From positions 7,378,001 to 7,442,000 of the forward strand of contig NC_083603.1 in assembly GCF_029168945.1 (NCBI RefSeq): DNA of 64,000 nt, read 5' to 3'. The translations under genes were made by a program, and so were the position numbers. The stretch comes from Cannabis sativa. Its lineage: Eukaryota > Streptophyta > Magnoliopsida > Rosales > Cannabaceae. This document shows, one piece after another, positions 44,580 to 55,726 of the stretch. Within the stretch, counting starts at the first letter, position 1. Each line of letters begins with the position of its first letter. Below the pieces are notes generated by a model. It did not search any database. It saw only the letters and a program-made list of their open reading frames with translations, and was not told the origin of the DNA.

Positions 44580-47500
44580 ATTTCCATTCATTTAAAGTTG
44601 AAATGAAAGCTCTTTATAGGAAACAAAGGGCCCCAATTTCTTGGCTTAAAGAAGGAGACAAATCCTCAAAATTTTTCTTCCTCTCTACCACCATTAGGGG
44701 TCGTCGTAATGCTATTGAGAGTATTCTTGATAAGAATGGCATGTGGGTCTATTCGAGGGACCAGATTGAAAAAGAGTTCTTGGAGTTCTTTGGTGGAATT
44801 TTCAGCAAAAGTGCTAACGATCTGGTGCTTAATTGCGACTACTTAATCCCGGATCAACTATCCACTGATATCCAAGAATCTTTGATTAGCCTTCCCAACT
44901 ATGAGAAAATACACAAAACCTTGTTTAGTATGGGAAGCACCAAGGCGCTGGGGCCTGACGGGATGTCTGCTTTGTTTTTCAAACATTACTGGCAAACTGT
45001 GGGAGACGACTTTGCGAAGCTATTTTGGACTTCCTTAGGTCGGGATACATGCACAGGGGAGTCAATGCGACTAATTTGATTTTAATCCCAAAGACCCGTA
45101 ACCCAACGAACCCCACCACTTTAGACCCATCTCTTTGTGCAATGTGACATATAAGGTTATCTCGAAGATTATAGCGAACAGAATCAAACCCTTCCTCCCC
45201 AATATTATTTGCCCCACCCAAGCCGCCTTTGTGCCTAGTAGGGATATTCAGGACAACAACGTGATTGTGCAAGAAATTATCCACACCTTTAACAGGAAAC
45301 GGGGAAAGGAGGGTTTGTTTGCCATTAAAATTAACCTGACAAAAGCCTATGACAAACTTAGCTGGCAATTTGTGACCCATGTGTTGAGGTGCTTTGGAGT
45401 TCCGGAGAAATTTTGCAATTGGGTTTCCCAGTGTATAACAACAACCTCTCTTAATGTCTGCCTGAATGGGGGCCAGGTGGGTAGGTTATATCCTTCGTGC
45501 AGTATTCGTCAGGGTGACCCCCTTATCCCCCTACTTGTTCATTTGGGCTGCAGAAATCCTTTCTAGACTTATCCATGACGCTTTGAGAAGTGGTAATATC
45601 AAAGGAATCAAACTTAGTCGAGGTGGACCCACCATTTCTCACATCTTCTTTGCGGATGACCTTATCCTGGTTGGTAAGGCTAACGGTTAGGAAGCCAGAG
45701 GCATGTGGAATTGTCTCGAGAAATTCTATGACTGGTCGGGACAAAGGGTCAATAAGCTTAAAACGACTACTTTCTTCAGCAAGAATATTACGGAGCACTC
45801 AAAAGAGGTGATCAAAGTGGCTCTTGGTATTGGGAGCCCAGTGGGTAACCCCAAATATTTAGGTCTTCCCCTCTTCCGCTCTAGAGGCAAGGATGCAGAT
45901 TTTAACTTTATTGTGGAAAACCTGGCGTCCAAACTTCATGGGTGGAAAGCAAAAACTTTATCAAAGGCGGGAAGGGCCACCCTCATAAAGTCTGTTGGCT
46001 TAGCAATGCCTGTGTACGCTATGCAATCCACCAAGCTTACAAACCGATTGTGCTCAAGAATTGATGGTATGGTGCGTGATTTTTGGTGGAGTTTTGAAAA
46101 AGGAAATCATGGTATTCATTTGAGGGCATGGGACAAGTTGTGTCTCCCTAAATCTTGGGGCGGCCTCGAGTTTAGGAAAACGAAGGAAATGAACCAGGCC
46201 TTCCTCGCTAAATGGGGTTGGAAACTGCTTACAGGATGTCAATCCTTGTGTTGTAGAGTTCTCGAAGCTAAATACCTCAAGGGTCAGAATATCCTCAGAT
46301 GTAAAGATAAAACTTCAGACTCTTGGTTCTGGAAGAGTGTAGTGAAGGCCAATGAGATTCTTAGGAAAGGGGCCTGTAAAGTTATCACGGATGGTAGGGA
46401 CACGAAAATATGCGCAGACCCCCTGGATTACTCATGGCATCGGGTTCCACCCACAATTATCTAATAACCACGCATTCCCTTACTCTACTGTGTCAGAACT
46501 CCTGACAGAATCAGGAAACTGGGATACTACAAAACTGAATAACTTGTTTACTCGTGAGACTGTGGCTGCCATTCTGAAAGGGGATAACCCGTTGGCCCAA
46601 AATAGAGACCATTGGATTTGGACGAAGGAAGGATGTGGCCGGTTCTCTTGCAAATCGGCTTATTTAATCCAGACTCTTCAATGCTCCCCTCACTGTGAGG
46701 TTGCCCCTTCTCTGTGGAATAAACTGTGGAACAGCAAGATCCTGGAACGCCACAAAGTGATGTGGTGGAGCATCCTCTCAAATGCCCTCCTGGTTAGGGC
46801 AACTTTACTTAAAAGATTTTTTATAGAGGACAGTAAGTGCCCAATATGTGGTGATGATGAAGAATCAATCGAGCACCTATTCCTCCATTGCAATCTGGCT
46901 TTCCATTTATGACGTTCTTCTCCCTGGGGTATTTTCCCCGTGTCAGGAACTGGAATTCGAATGTGGGACTGGGTGAAATTCTTGTGGAACCTAAAAAGTA
47001 GGAATGTAAATACAGATGAGGTTTTCCTCTATGCATCCATTGTAGTTGACACGATTTGGTGGGTCCGGAATGACAAGGTACACAATAACAGAATGGATAA
47101 TATGAAACAATGTATCGATTCTATTTCTCACTCTTATGCAGATTATAGAGATTCCATTATCCCTATATTCTCCCCGACCCCCTGCGGACTGGAACCCACC
47201 TCCCCAGGACTGGATCAAAATTAATTATGATGCTAAAGTTGGAGGGGAGCATATGTGCGTAGCAGTGGTTGCTAGGGATTATCTGAGCAGGTTAATGTGG
47301 GTATTTACGGCCAAAATGGATTTTTCTGATGCCCTGTGTGAGGAAGCTGTTGCGGTTTGCTTGGCGCTTAAGGTGGCTAAGGAAAAAGGTCACCAATTTA
47401 TCCTGGTGGAAAGTGATTCAAAGATAGTGATCAATACTCTCAATGGCTTGGATCCCCGATGGGAAATTGAGAACTACTCTTTATTTTGTAAAAGATTCAC

Positions 47501-47697
47501 TTCTTCCTTTGCTTCTTGCTTATTTTGTTTTTCGGCTAGATCCTATAATTTTATGGCCCATAATGTGGCCAACTGGGCTTTTACTCATAATTTATATGGT
47601 TGTATTGACATTACTACTATTCCTAAGAACATTTACTGTAATGACCGCGAGGTCTAATGTATTATGAATGAACGTTACTTTTCAAAAAAAAAAAAAT
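44580..47697 (+). mobile_element. L1-type LINE, 5'-truncated, with poly(A) tail
   Basis: The coding remains run in order: end of the endonuclease-RT linker, reverse transcriptase, zf-RVT and RNase H. A 14-base poly(A) run (about 47683-47696) follows. ORF1 and the endonuclease are absent, as is common after incomplete target-primed reverse transcription. A clear target duplication was not found. Confidence 0.88.
44600..47657 (+). pseudogene. LINE ORF2 remnant: RT, zf-RVT, RNase H
   Basis: Successive frames show ISWLKEGDKSSKFFFLSTTI and KALGPDGMSALFFKHYW (44600-45079). Then FAIKINLTKAYDKLSWQF (RT motif A, 45135-45566), [12 protein letters not shown] (catalytic FADD, 45466-45690) and NPKYLGLPLFRSRGKDADF (45703-46464) follow. 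The zf-RVT part is LWNSKILERHKVMWWSILSN ... CPICGDDEESIEHLFLHC (46352-46912). RNase H has INYDAKVGG, CEEAVAVCLAL, VESDSKIVI and AHNVANWA (47136-47657). At least five frameshifts or stops break the frame. Motif A has Asn where the catalytic Asp is expected (KIDL to KINL), while FADD is kept. Confidence 0.9.
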
Positions 47698-49104
47698 AGG
47701 TTATTTGATACTTAATTAGGATGAATATAACTTTTTGATCCAAGAATTTCGTTGGGATATTATATTACTCTCATATTTATATATAAGGCTAAGAAACAAT
47801 AAAACTAACATTAAGCTTATAAATTAAAAGCAGTGAAAAGACTTGAGTTGTAAGAAATGGATTTCGTTCTTCCTCAATTCTTTGTTGAGTCACTAAAATA
47901 AGGATTTAGTAACATTTCAAAATGTTATTATATTGTTTAGGGGTAAATATTATTTTGGACCCTGAATTTTACAAAAATTACCAATTAAATCTTCTGTTTT
48001 GTTAAATGATAAAATAAACCCTGTATTTTCTAAAATGGTAAAAATAGGATCCTGAATTCAATTTTCAACAATTTTATTTCTTAATATAAATTTTTTAATA
48101 CGAACAGATACAGAAAATGTAACCAGTTTTGTCATAATATCTCTAAATCAACTTATTATTAAGTTTTATTTTAACAAAAAATTAGTACAGGATCTTATTT
48201 GTACAATTTTAATAAATACAGAGTTTATTTTACCATTAACTAGTGACATTTTTTATAAATGTAAGATATACCAGTCTGAGTGAAAATATAGATGTCGTAC
48301 AGGTAAAAGAATTGTTGAAGCAATATTATACAGGTGTTGAGTTTAATAACTTTCAGTATTCTATTGCTATCATGTTTAGGAAATATGAGCAAACTCTTAG
48401 GTGGCGTTTGGTTGGGATGAATAAAAATATAGGAATAGGAATGGGAATGAGAATAAGAATAGGAATGGAATGGAATAAAATTTAAAATGCATTAAAAAAT
48501 TGATAAAAAATCATTAAATTTTTTCTCTTGTTACATTGGAATGGTCTTTCCTTCCTTTTTAAAATAGAATAGTCATTCCACCATAATGGTAGAAAGAGCA
48601 TTCCATTGGAATGCCATTCTAATACTTTAAAATGTAACCAAACAAAGGAATGGAATAAAAATTGTTTCTTTTCCATTCTATTCCATTTCATTACCTCTAA
48701 CCAAACGCCCGAATTATGCTTTTATTTGGGACATATTTTGTGTTCGAAATATAAATTCATTGCTTGGTTGGCTTTGATGGCGAAGAATTCTTCCGATCCT
48801 TTTATGCTTGATTGGATAAGAAAAGGAAAATCACAAAAATGGAAGAAGAGATTGTCTGTGATCTTCCAAGTGTGTGATAAAATGCATTTTACAGGATGTC
48901 GCAATGTTTACAAGGAAGAAAGCTAGTAGAGCTTTGGCTTTGCTAGTTAGAATTTTTACATGGACTAATATAATTAAATGTTGCTTAATCAGTGTCGGTA
49001 TTAACATATAATAAAAATTATATAATCGGTAATGCATGGTATTACCATCGGGCCATAATAGAATGGACATAATGTACTAACACGTTTGGGGCCCATGGAC
49101 ATAC
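47698..49104. other. AT-rich DNA with an inserted MITE
   Basis: From 47938 to 48245 the words 'AAATATTATTTTGGACCCTG' and 'AGTTTATTTTACCATTAACTAGTGAC' look like a small unidentified element. The MITE at 48400-48713 is listed separately. A frame at 48715-48926 (KYKFIAWLALMAKNSSDPFM) hints at an old zf-RVT-like LINE piece, but this is weak. Confidence 0.4.
48400..48713. mobile_element. Tourist-like MITE with GGCGTTTGGTT ends
   Basis: The left tip GGTGGCGTTTGGTT and the inverted right tip TTCGGGCGTTTGGTT match around GGCGTTTGGTT. TTA flanks both sides (48397-48399 and 48714-48716). The interior is rich in GGAATGGAAT and its inverse. Non-coding. Confidence 0.7.
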
Positions 49105-50374
49105 TGTTGGGTTTTGTACCTTAAATAAAACCCATTTCAATATAATCAGATTTACTAATAAAGATCAGAAATCGCATTTTATGTTGCATGGTTCACATGA
49201 TTTATTTCATGATTGTTTAATGTATAAATTCTATTAAGTCCAGAACATATGTATTTATTCATGATTATAGTGTTGTCAGCACAGTGGAATATAATCATGA
49301 TTATATGTTCAGAAAGTTTAATTCACTGATTTGTCAGTTCACTGGATTTAGACTGGCATGATAATCAGCGATAGGTATACTTACACCTTGGATAAGTGTT
49401 ATGTCCTTTCCAGGGCATTGGCAAAGTTTACCAGTATCGGATGTATGGAGTATACATTGGAAGGGACCGATATTGAACTTTGATTAGATATGATAAATTT
49501 ACCGTAATATCTATTCAATTCAATATCACCTAGTTGATCCTAGATTAAATGATCTTAATCCTGACATGATTAGGTTCGATCTCAAGAGTGTTATTTGTGT
49601 TCTTTGATTTGTTAGTTAAGCCTACTTTTTGGTCAGGGTGATACGTACATTTTGGGAACACGGTAGTACAATTGAGTGGGAGCGCTAAACATAGATATGA
49701 AATCTATAGCTTCTATATGAAGTGAAACGATGATTTCCTTCGAGCTTGGTTGTATAGAGATAAATGGTTGAGATCTCATTTTAGTGTTTATATTAGTTCA
49801 CTAAAATATCAATTATAGGTGGCCAAGTGTTTTAAGGATAAAATATATTGAAAGGGTGTAACGGTAATTTTATCCCTATGCAATGTAGATAATCTATAGA
49901 GGATCATTGATTATTGGGATTATAACAATAGATAATTAATAGCGTATCTATATCGTGGAACATATAGAGCGTTCTATGTAACTGAGACTGTAATTCCAAG
50001 TTCTATGGTGGATGCAATGAGAAATTAATAAGTTAGTGAATTTACTTTGTAAATTCTATGTCTCCTTATTGGAAGCTCGGTTATATAGGCCCATGGTCCC
50101 CATACTAGTTAAGACAAACTGCTTGTAAGACTGAAGAATCCAATCAACAAGAAGGAGAGAAAGAGATCCAGGTTTAGATCTTGATAATGCTCTGCTACAG
50201 AAAGGAATCAAGGGCTAGAGATATGAACGGAAGGAGTCATTATATTTCGCTACAATCAATGTAAGGTTTCTTAAACTTTATATGTGTTTATTTCATTGTT
50301 TTAGAAATTCATATTAGGATGTTAAGGAAACATACTTGTTAGTAAATCCAGATCTTGGTAAAATAATTCCAACA
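49105..50374 (+). mobile_element. Solo Copia LTR with internal deletion (1270 bp)
   Basis: It starts TGTTGGGTTTTGTACC and ends AATAATTCCAACA. The exact 5-bp duplication CATAC flanks it (49100-49104 and 50375-50379). Same family as 23487-25365, but about 600 bp, including the TATA box, are missing between 'TTGTAAGACT' and 'GAAGAATCC'. The third family member (61326-62030) has the same gap and the same CATAC flank. Confidence 0.93.
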
Positions 50375-51176
50375 CATACTCTAAAACGTCTTTGGTCAGC
50401 TCATTAGGCCAAGACAATTAATTCTCTCACATTGAGCATGTAGACCCAATTGGCCTATAATTTATTATAAAAAGATTGCGCTCTTTATTTTGTGATTAAG
50501 GTGTGAGATGGGTGTGGCTATGGTGTTAAGAGTGATATCAATAGTAGTATTCATTACACTCAAGCTTTTAGTCTTTCTCCGTGTATGTAGACCTAAGAGA
50601 TTTATGAAATCAACTGTAACGCCCGTATTTTATATTAATAAACTCGAAAATTAACTTTAATAACTTATATATTAATAACCATATGGATCGGGATCCCGAG
50701 TAACAAAATTCAAGTTAAAAGTACTTTACTATTACATATATATTTTTTTTTAAGATTTGCGGACATGCATCTTCAAAATACAGACTCAAAATAATAAAAG
50801 ACCGAAACCCTCCGGGTTGCACTACCGCGATATGTACAATCATGCCGAGTTACGCACTCCTTTGTTCCTCCAGCTTTGATTTCCCTTTACCTACACAAGG
50901 TAGCAAACTGATGAGTCAACAGACTCAGTAAGATATGCAAGAAATATATAAAAGTATTACAATGTCGACTTTATGATTAAGCCGCCCTGAGCTCAATAAC
51001 CAAGCTCACCAAAAGGTTAAGAACGTTCTTAAGGGTAGTACGACTACTGTACCATATACACTAAAGTACCAACTCTGTACTTGTGTTGGTAGAGCCCTAA
51101 CTGTACTCCCGGGAATTACTAAGTGTTGTACCACGAACACGACGTACCCTGGGTACTCGTGTTGGTAACACCGTAA
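49670..51176. repeat. Segmental duplication, copy 1
   Basis: About 1.5 kb from ATTGAGTGGGAGCGCTAAAC to AACACCGTAA is nearly identical to 61326-62830. It covers two thirds of the Copia LTR, its right flank and the first 560 bases of a minus-strand Gypsy LTR. Differences are few, for example GAGTTACGCACTCCTTTG against GAGTTCTGCCTCACTG. Confidence 0.93.
50615..51176 (-). repeat. Gypsy LTR 3' part, minus strand, cut by telomere repeats
   Basis: TGTAACGCCCGTATTTTATA at 50615 is the inverted 3' end of the LTR family seen at 1955-2991 (…GGGTGTTACA). The LTR runs to AACACCGTAA, where telomere units take over. In the duplicate at 62271 the same LTR goes on normally. Confidence 0.85.
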
Positions 51177-51222
51177 ACCCTAAACCCTAAACCCTAAACC
51201 CTAAACCCTAAACCCTAAACCC
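51174..51222. repeat. Interstitial telomeric repeat, seven TAAACCC units
   Basis: Seven perfect copies of the plant telomere unit (CCCTAAA on this strand) lie at the join of two Gypsy LTR pieces. The right-hand LTR, read on the minus strand, ends GCTAGTTAGGG directly into TTTAGGG units. Confidence 0.97.
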
Positions 51223-51742
51223 TAACTAGCATAGGCGTGTTAACGTGATTTTAAACGTACTGTGCAGCTCGTTGCTAATCAACGAGGTTTATGAAAATCG
51301 TGATTAATTAAAATTTGCTTATTTAATTAAATACTTAAAGTATTGCATAGATAATATTCCGGGATCCCGTTTGCAAAATACTTTACAAAAGTTTTCTATA
51401 CATATAATGAAAAATTTGTCGCCCAGCGACTAACAATAAAAACCCTGATGTCCCGAGGATCGTACACTCCAGGCCTAACCATCCCGACATGTACAATCTC
51501 TATCCGCTCGCCTTCACGGTTCCTCAGCTTTAGCCTTGCCCTTACCTACACATAAACATAGCACTGTGAGTCGATAAACTCAATAAGAATAGCATAAATC
51601 ATATAACATACATAAATCCCAGGTTATGATCAGACGCCCATACCCCTGACCACAACCCTAATCCCCGTGTCCCACATGATACTGAGTCTCGAACGTTCGT
51701 ACGATGGTACTTTTGACATAGTAACAGCCTATACTCGGTACG

Positions 51743-53606
51743 TGTTATCCTCAAAAGTGAGTGTTTTAATATTTATACTCGCAAGTGCACGAATCGTTTC
51801 GGAATATAATGTTCATGTAAGTGCAAGGTCGAACCCATGGGAGTTGACTAACATCAAAAGAAACTATTTCAAACAAAATAAGAATATTCTAACCCTAGCT
51901 CCAAATATTTGATGGGATTGCAAAATAAAATAAAAGACAAGTAACTAAAATACTTAAGATTAAAGATGAGTGAGTATGAAAATGATTTTCAAATAAGATG
52001 TGTAAAATAAGATTATCAAGATATTAGAATCCACAAAATGCAAGTTCAATAATATTTACAAGTATATTGATTCCCAAGTTTTAGATATAGTTGAAATAAA
52101 TCTCACCATATTTTCCAAAATATATTTTTCATTTAAGTACAAGTTATTTTCAAAAAGGTAGGATTTTTCTTCACTTATAAAATGTATAATTTCTAAGCAT
52201 TAAATGTGTTACAATTTAATGAAACTACACAAAATCAAAGAAACTATGTTTAGGCAAAATATAACACTTATATTCTAAGAATTAGATGTAAACAATTTAA
52301 TGAAAGACATTTAATCAAAGAGTATTATATTTTTGCATAATGAAGAACTAAGTAAAAAATATGCTTTAACAATAAAAAATACATGATATTGAAGATGAAA
52401 AAGACATATTTTTGATAGAAAAATCCATGAACTTTATAGCACAAATGGGAAATCAACATACAAACATAAACACTATCTAGTTACATTTTGCTTCATCATC
52501 ATCTTAATAATCTTGAAAAAAGATTAGAAGCTCATAACTAGATAAAAATTACAAAAGATAAACATACTTAACATGCTCTTCAAAGTGTAAAAATGATAGA
52601 AAGAAAATGGTAAAAATGAAGAGTGTGGAATGGAGAAGTGTTTTAGGTTGAAGAGGTGTTTAGGGAGGGTGAAGAGATGTGTTTTTGAAATGGTCTTCCA
52701 ACACCATATTTATAGGCAAAATTTGAGGATTAAATTAATCAAAATAAAATAAATAGAATGATTAATTTAATTAGTGTTGGGAAGAGAAGGGATAAATAGA
52801 GTATGTGTAAGAGTATTGGAAAAAATAAATGTTTGTTTGGATAGAAAATAGTGAAAAAGATAGGGTAAAATAAAATGGGAATGTTTATTTAAGTAAAATA
52901 AATTGGGAAGATAAAATGGATATTTAGGTGTAAAGTGTGGGAAAAAATGTTGAACTTTTGGCATTTTCTAAGTGATTTTCGGATGAGAAATAAAGCATTT
53001 TTCTTCTTCTTTTTTTTTAGTTTTCTGCAGGTGCCACTTGGCGTGCGCTGAATGGGAGAGGAGCTGACGATTTGCTGAGGTGGCAGGATGCTGTTGGAGG
53101 AGAATTGCCGGATGGGACCCGCGTGGAAGGAAGGAGAAGAGGGAGCTGATGCTGCTGGGGACCACGCTGCAGGCTTCACTTGCGCCTGTCGGGTGTGGGT
53201 TACACTCTCCCATCTGGGCCGTGCGATCAGTCAAAGAACGGCTCAGATTGGGTCAACTCTCTGACCGTGAGTGGGCTTCTTCTTGGGCTGATTTGATTTT
53301 GCTTTTAAAATTGCATTTTGACCCCAATTTCTTCACATCTTCTTCAAATTAATCCATACTTTATCCACCAAATACACCTAAAGATTCATAAAATTAATTA
53401 GAAAACTAAAATAAAATTAAAAATAAATACTACATAACATATTATAATAAAATAATTATAAAAACACACAAAAACATATAAAATTACAATAAATCTAATA
53501 AATTCAAAAATAATTAAAAACTTACTAAATTCATTAAAAACTTAAGAACTAAACCAATTTTTAGTAAAAAAAATGTGAAAAATAACTCTAATTTCTAGAG
53601 TTATCA
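51743..53606 (-). mobile_element. Solo LTR, Tat/Ogre-like, inside the Gypsy LTR
   Basis: The plus strand starts TGTTATCCTCAAAAG and ends AGAGTTATCA, so on the minus strand it begins TGATAACTCTAGAAATTAGA like the LTR at 3233. The duplication GTACG is exact (51738-51742 and 53607-53611). The words 'GCAAGTGCACGAATCG' and 'GTCGAACCCATGGGAG' mark the U5 side. A GC-richer block at 53030-53280 has open frames in several directions, without any known domain. Confidence 0.9.
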
Positions 53607-53610
53607 GTAC

Positions 53611-53810
53611 GCTAGTCATACTCTATCCGTACCGATGCGATACCGTATCAGCCTATACTCGGTATGTCAGTCATACTCTGACCATAGCGATGTGATACTG
53701 TCAGATAGTGCAGTACTATCGACCATAATATCAGCCTATACTCGGTACGCTAGTCATACTCTAGCCGTACCGATGTGATACTGTCAGATAGTACGAAAGC
53801 CAACATACAT
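53611..53810. repeat. About 80-bp repeats inside the Gypsy LTR
   Basis: ATCAGCCTATACTCGGTAYG ... GTCATACTCT ... CGATGTGATACTGTCAGATA occurs twice (53649 and 53727), with partial copies just before (53611) and on the far side of the nested solo LTR (51725). Confidence 0.8.
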
Positions 53811-55160
53811 ATCTAATGTAATCTAACAGGCTTCCTATCATGCACGCTAACACATGTAAATACATATACATACTGTTATACTAATCTTACCTCGATTCCG
53901 AATTCAAGTGTGCCAGTCAACCTGAGTTGAACAGTTGCTCGGCGAATTACAGGCTGCTAAATCACATCAGTCGTAACATAGCTGAGTGACACGCTAAATC
54001 ACTTCTCGAGGACTTAAACTTGAAACTAAAAGTTTCCCTATCGATAAATAACATAGCAATACCCTAAATATCTCAAAAATGGGAAAAAGTAGGGTTCTAA
54101 AAATTGCCCAATCGATAGACTGGCTCCCCAACCGGAATTTCGGTTCTCTGGGATTTTTCCTGGGACCAACCAGAATTCCGGTTCCTACAGGTCCCACTGA
54201 ATCGGAATTCCAGTTCAGTGCAGGAAAGCTTCAAATTTCATAACTTCACCAAAACAACCCCAAACCATATCAAACTCTCCAGACCTGCTCCAAATAACCC
54301 AAAGAACATTTCTAAAGCAATAAAACAGTCACCCAAACACAGAAATAAAATCCACCATTAAAGCTCCAAGTTTTGAGTTCAAAACTCAAACTTGGTTAAA
54401 CCTAACTAACAATCAACAAAACCTGTTTGAATCCACATAATTAAACATATTTAAGCTTCAGATAACAATACTAAACCTTCACAGCAACCACAGTAAGCAA
54501 ATCCTCAAAACATGCAACTTACACTTACTTAAAATTCAAGAAACTAAGAAGAAAGTGGCTAAAAGCTTTACCTTAGCTTGGATTCACCTAGAACCTTGAG
54601 GAAATCCCTAATTGAGCAGCAAAAACCAATAACCCTAGCTGGTCCAAGGGTTTTCGAAAGAGAGAGGACAAAGAAAGAGAGAGAAAGCCTTTCTTTCTAA
54701 TTTTCTTATTTTGAATTTTCTTGAAAATGAACTAATACCCTTTGCTTAAATCAACTAACATCAGCATATACATCAAATTACACAATAAAACTAAGTCCAC
54801 TAGAGGACAAACTACTAATGGCAAAAAGACTACTTTGCCTTCACTTAAGCCAAAAAGTCAAAAAGTCACTTAAGGATATTTTGGGAAAACTCTAAATTCC
54901 CGACTAATCTCGACATTCTCAATGTCTAACAATACCACCCCGCTATACAAAAATACTTAAATGTGATTCTACTGAGCCATTCACCGCGTTCCAATATTGT
55001 CGGGCACCGAAAATGTAAAATTATGAAATTTCTATGTATGACATACAAAATGCATTCTGAATTCAAATAAATCATCATAAATTAATAATTTAATATTAAT
55101 AAATAATTTTCATAATTAAACCCTAATTATCTGTTAATTTCCAAATTTAAGCTAAGCGGT

Positions 55161-55711
55161 TAGGGATGCACACGGGGCGGGGAATTAGCGAGGAGTGCTC
55201 TCCCCGTCCCCGTCCCCGTTAAGGATTTTAATCCCTATCCCCGCCCCATCTCCGCTTATTCCCCATCGGGGACGGGGCGGAGAATCCCCTAATGGGGCGG
55301 GGACGGGGCGGGGAATCCCCTATTCTAAAAAAAAAAATTATTTTAAAAATTAAATGTATAAAATTATTAAATTACATAAAAGATAAAATATTACATATTA
55401 TTTACTATTCAATGTAGTAATTATTATACATAAACACAACTTTAAAAATTGTAAAAAATGATATTAATATACTAAAAAAAATACAAACGCATTTATAAAA
55501 TATAAAATATTAATAAAAAAAAATAATTAATAAATTAAACGGGTCCCCATCGGGGTGGGGAGTGTCATCCCCGTGCTCGTCCCGTTTAACATTCGGGGAC
55601 AAAATTTGATCCCCGTCCCCGCCCCGTTCCCCATTTAGACGGGGAATCCCCTCCCCATTAGGGGCGGGTCCCCGCGGGGCACCATTCCCATGGGGAAAAT
55701 ATGCATCCCTA
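55161..55711. mobile_element. hAT-type MITE, GC-rich, 551 bp
   Basis: The tips are TAGGGATGCA and inverse TGCATCCCTA. The 8-bp duplication TAAGCGGT is exact (55153-55160 and 55712-55719), as expected for hAT. Both ends are packed with GGGGCGGGGA / TCCCCGTCCCCG words, and the middle is AT-rich. No coding potential beyond the repeats. Confidence 0.9.
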
Positions 55712-55726
55712 TAAGCGGTCTTTACA

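Larger units (their letters stand above)
51223..55726 (-). mobile_element. Gypsy LTR, minus strand, with two nested insertions
   Basis: On the minus strand it begins at 55726 with TGTAAAGACCGCTTA, the same start as the LTR at 1955. It holds the blocks TTTTCGGTGCCCGACAATA and TGGCTCAGTAGAATCAC (about 54970-55010) and reaches 51223, where it meets the telomere repeats in place of its last few bases. A solo LTR (51743-53606) and a hAT MITE (55161-55711) interrupt it; without them it is about 2.1 kb. The U5-like part (54110-54210) has repeated AACCGGAATT / AATTCCGGTT pairs. No internal domain follows on either side and no target duplication is seen. Confidence 0.85.

Noticed and set aside
53080..53352. 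GC-richer block with open frames on both strands
   Set aside because: It lies inside a solo LTR with exact target duplications. The frames overlap each other on both strands and show no domain.
55161..55711. CpG-island promoter
   Set aside because: The GC-rich words belong to the two ends of a hAT MITE with an exact 8-bp duplication, and no gene starts nearby.
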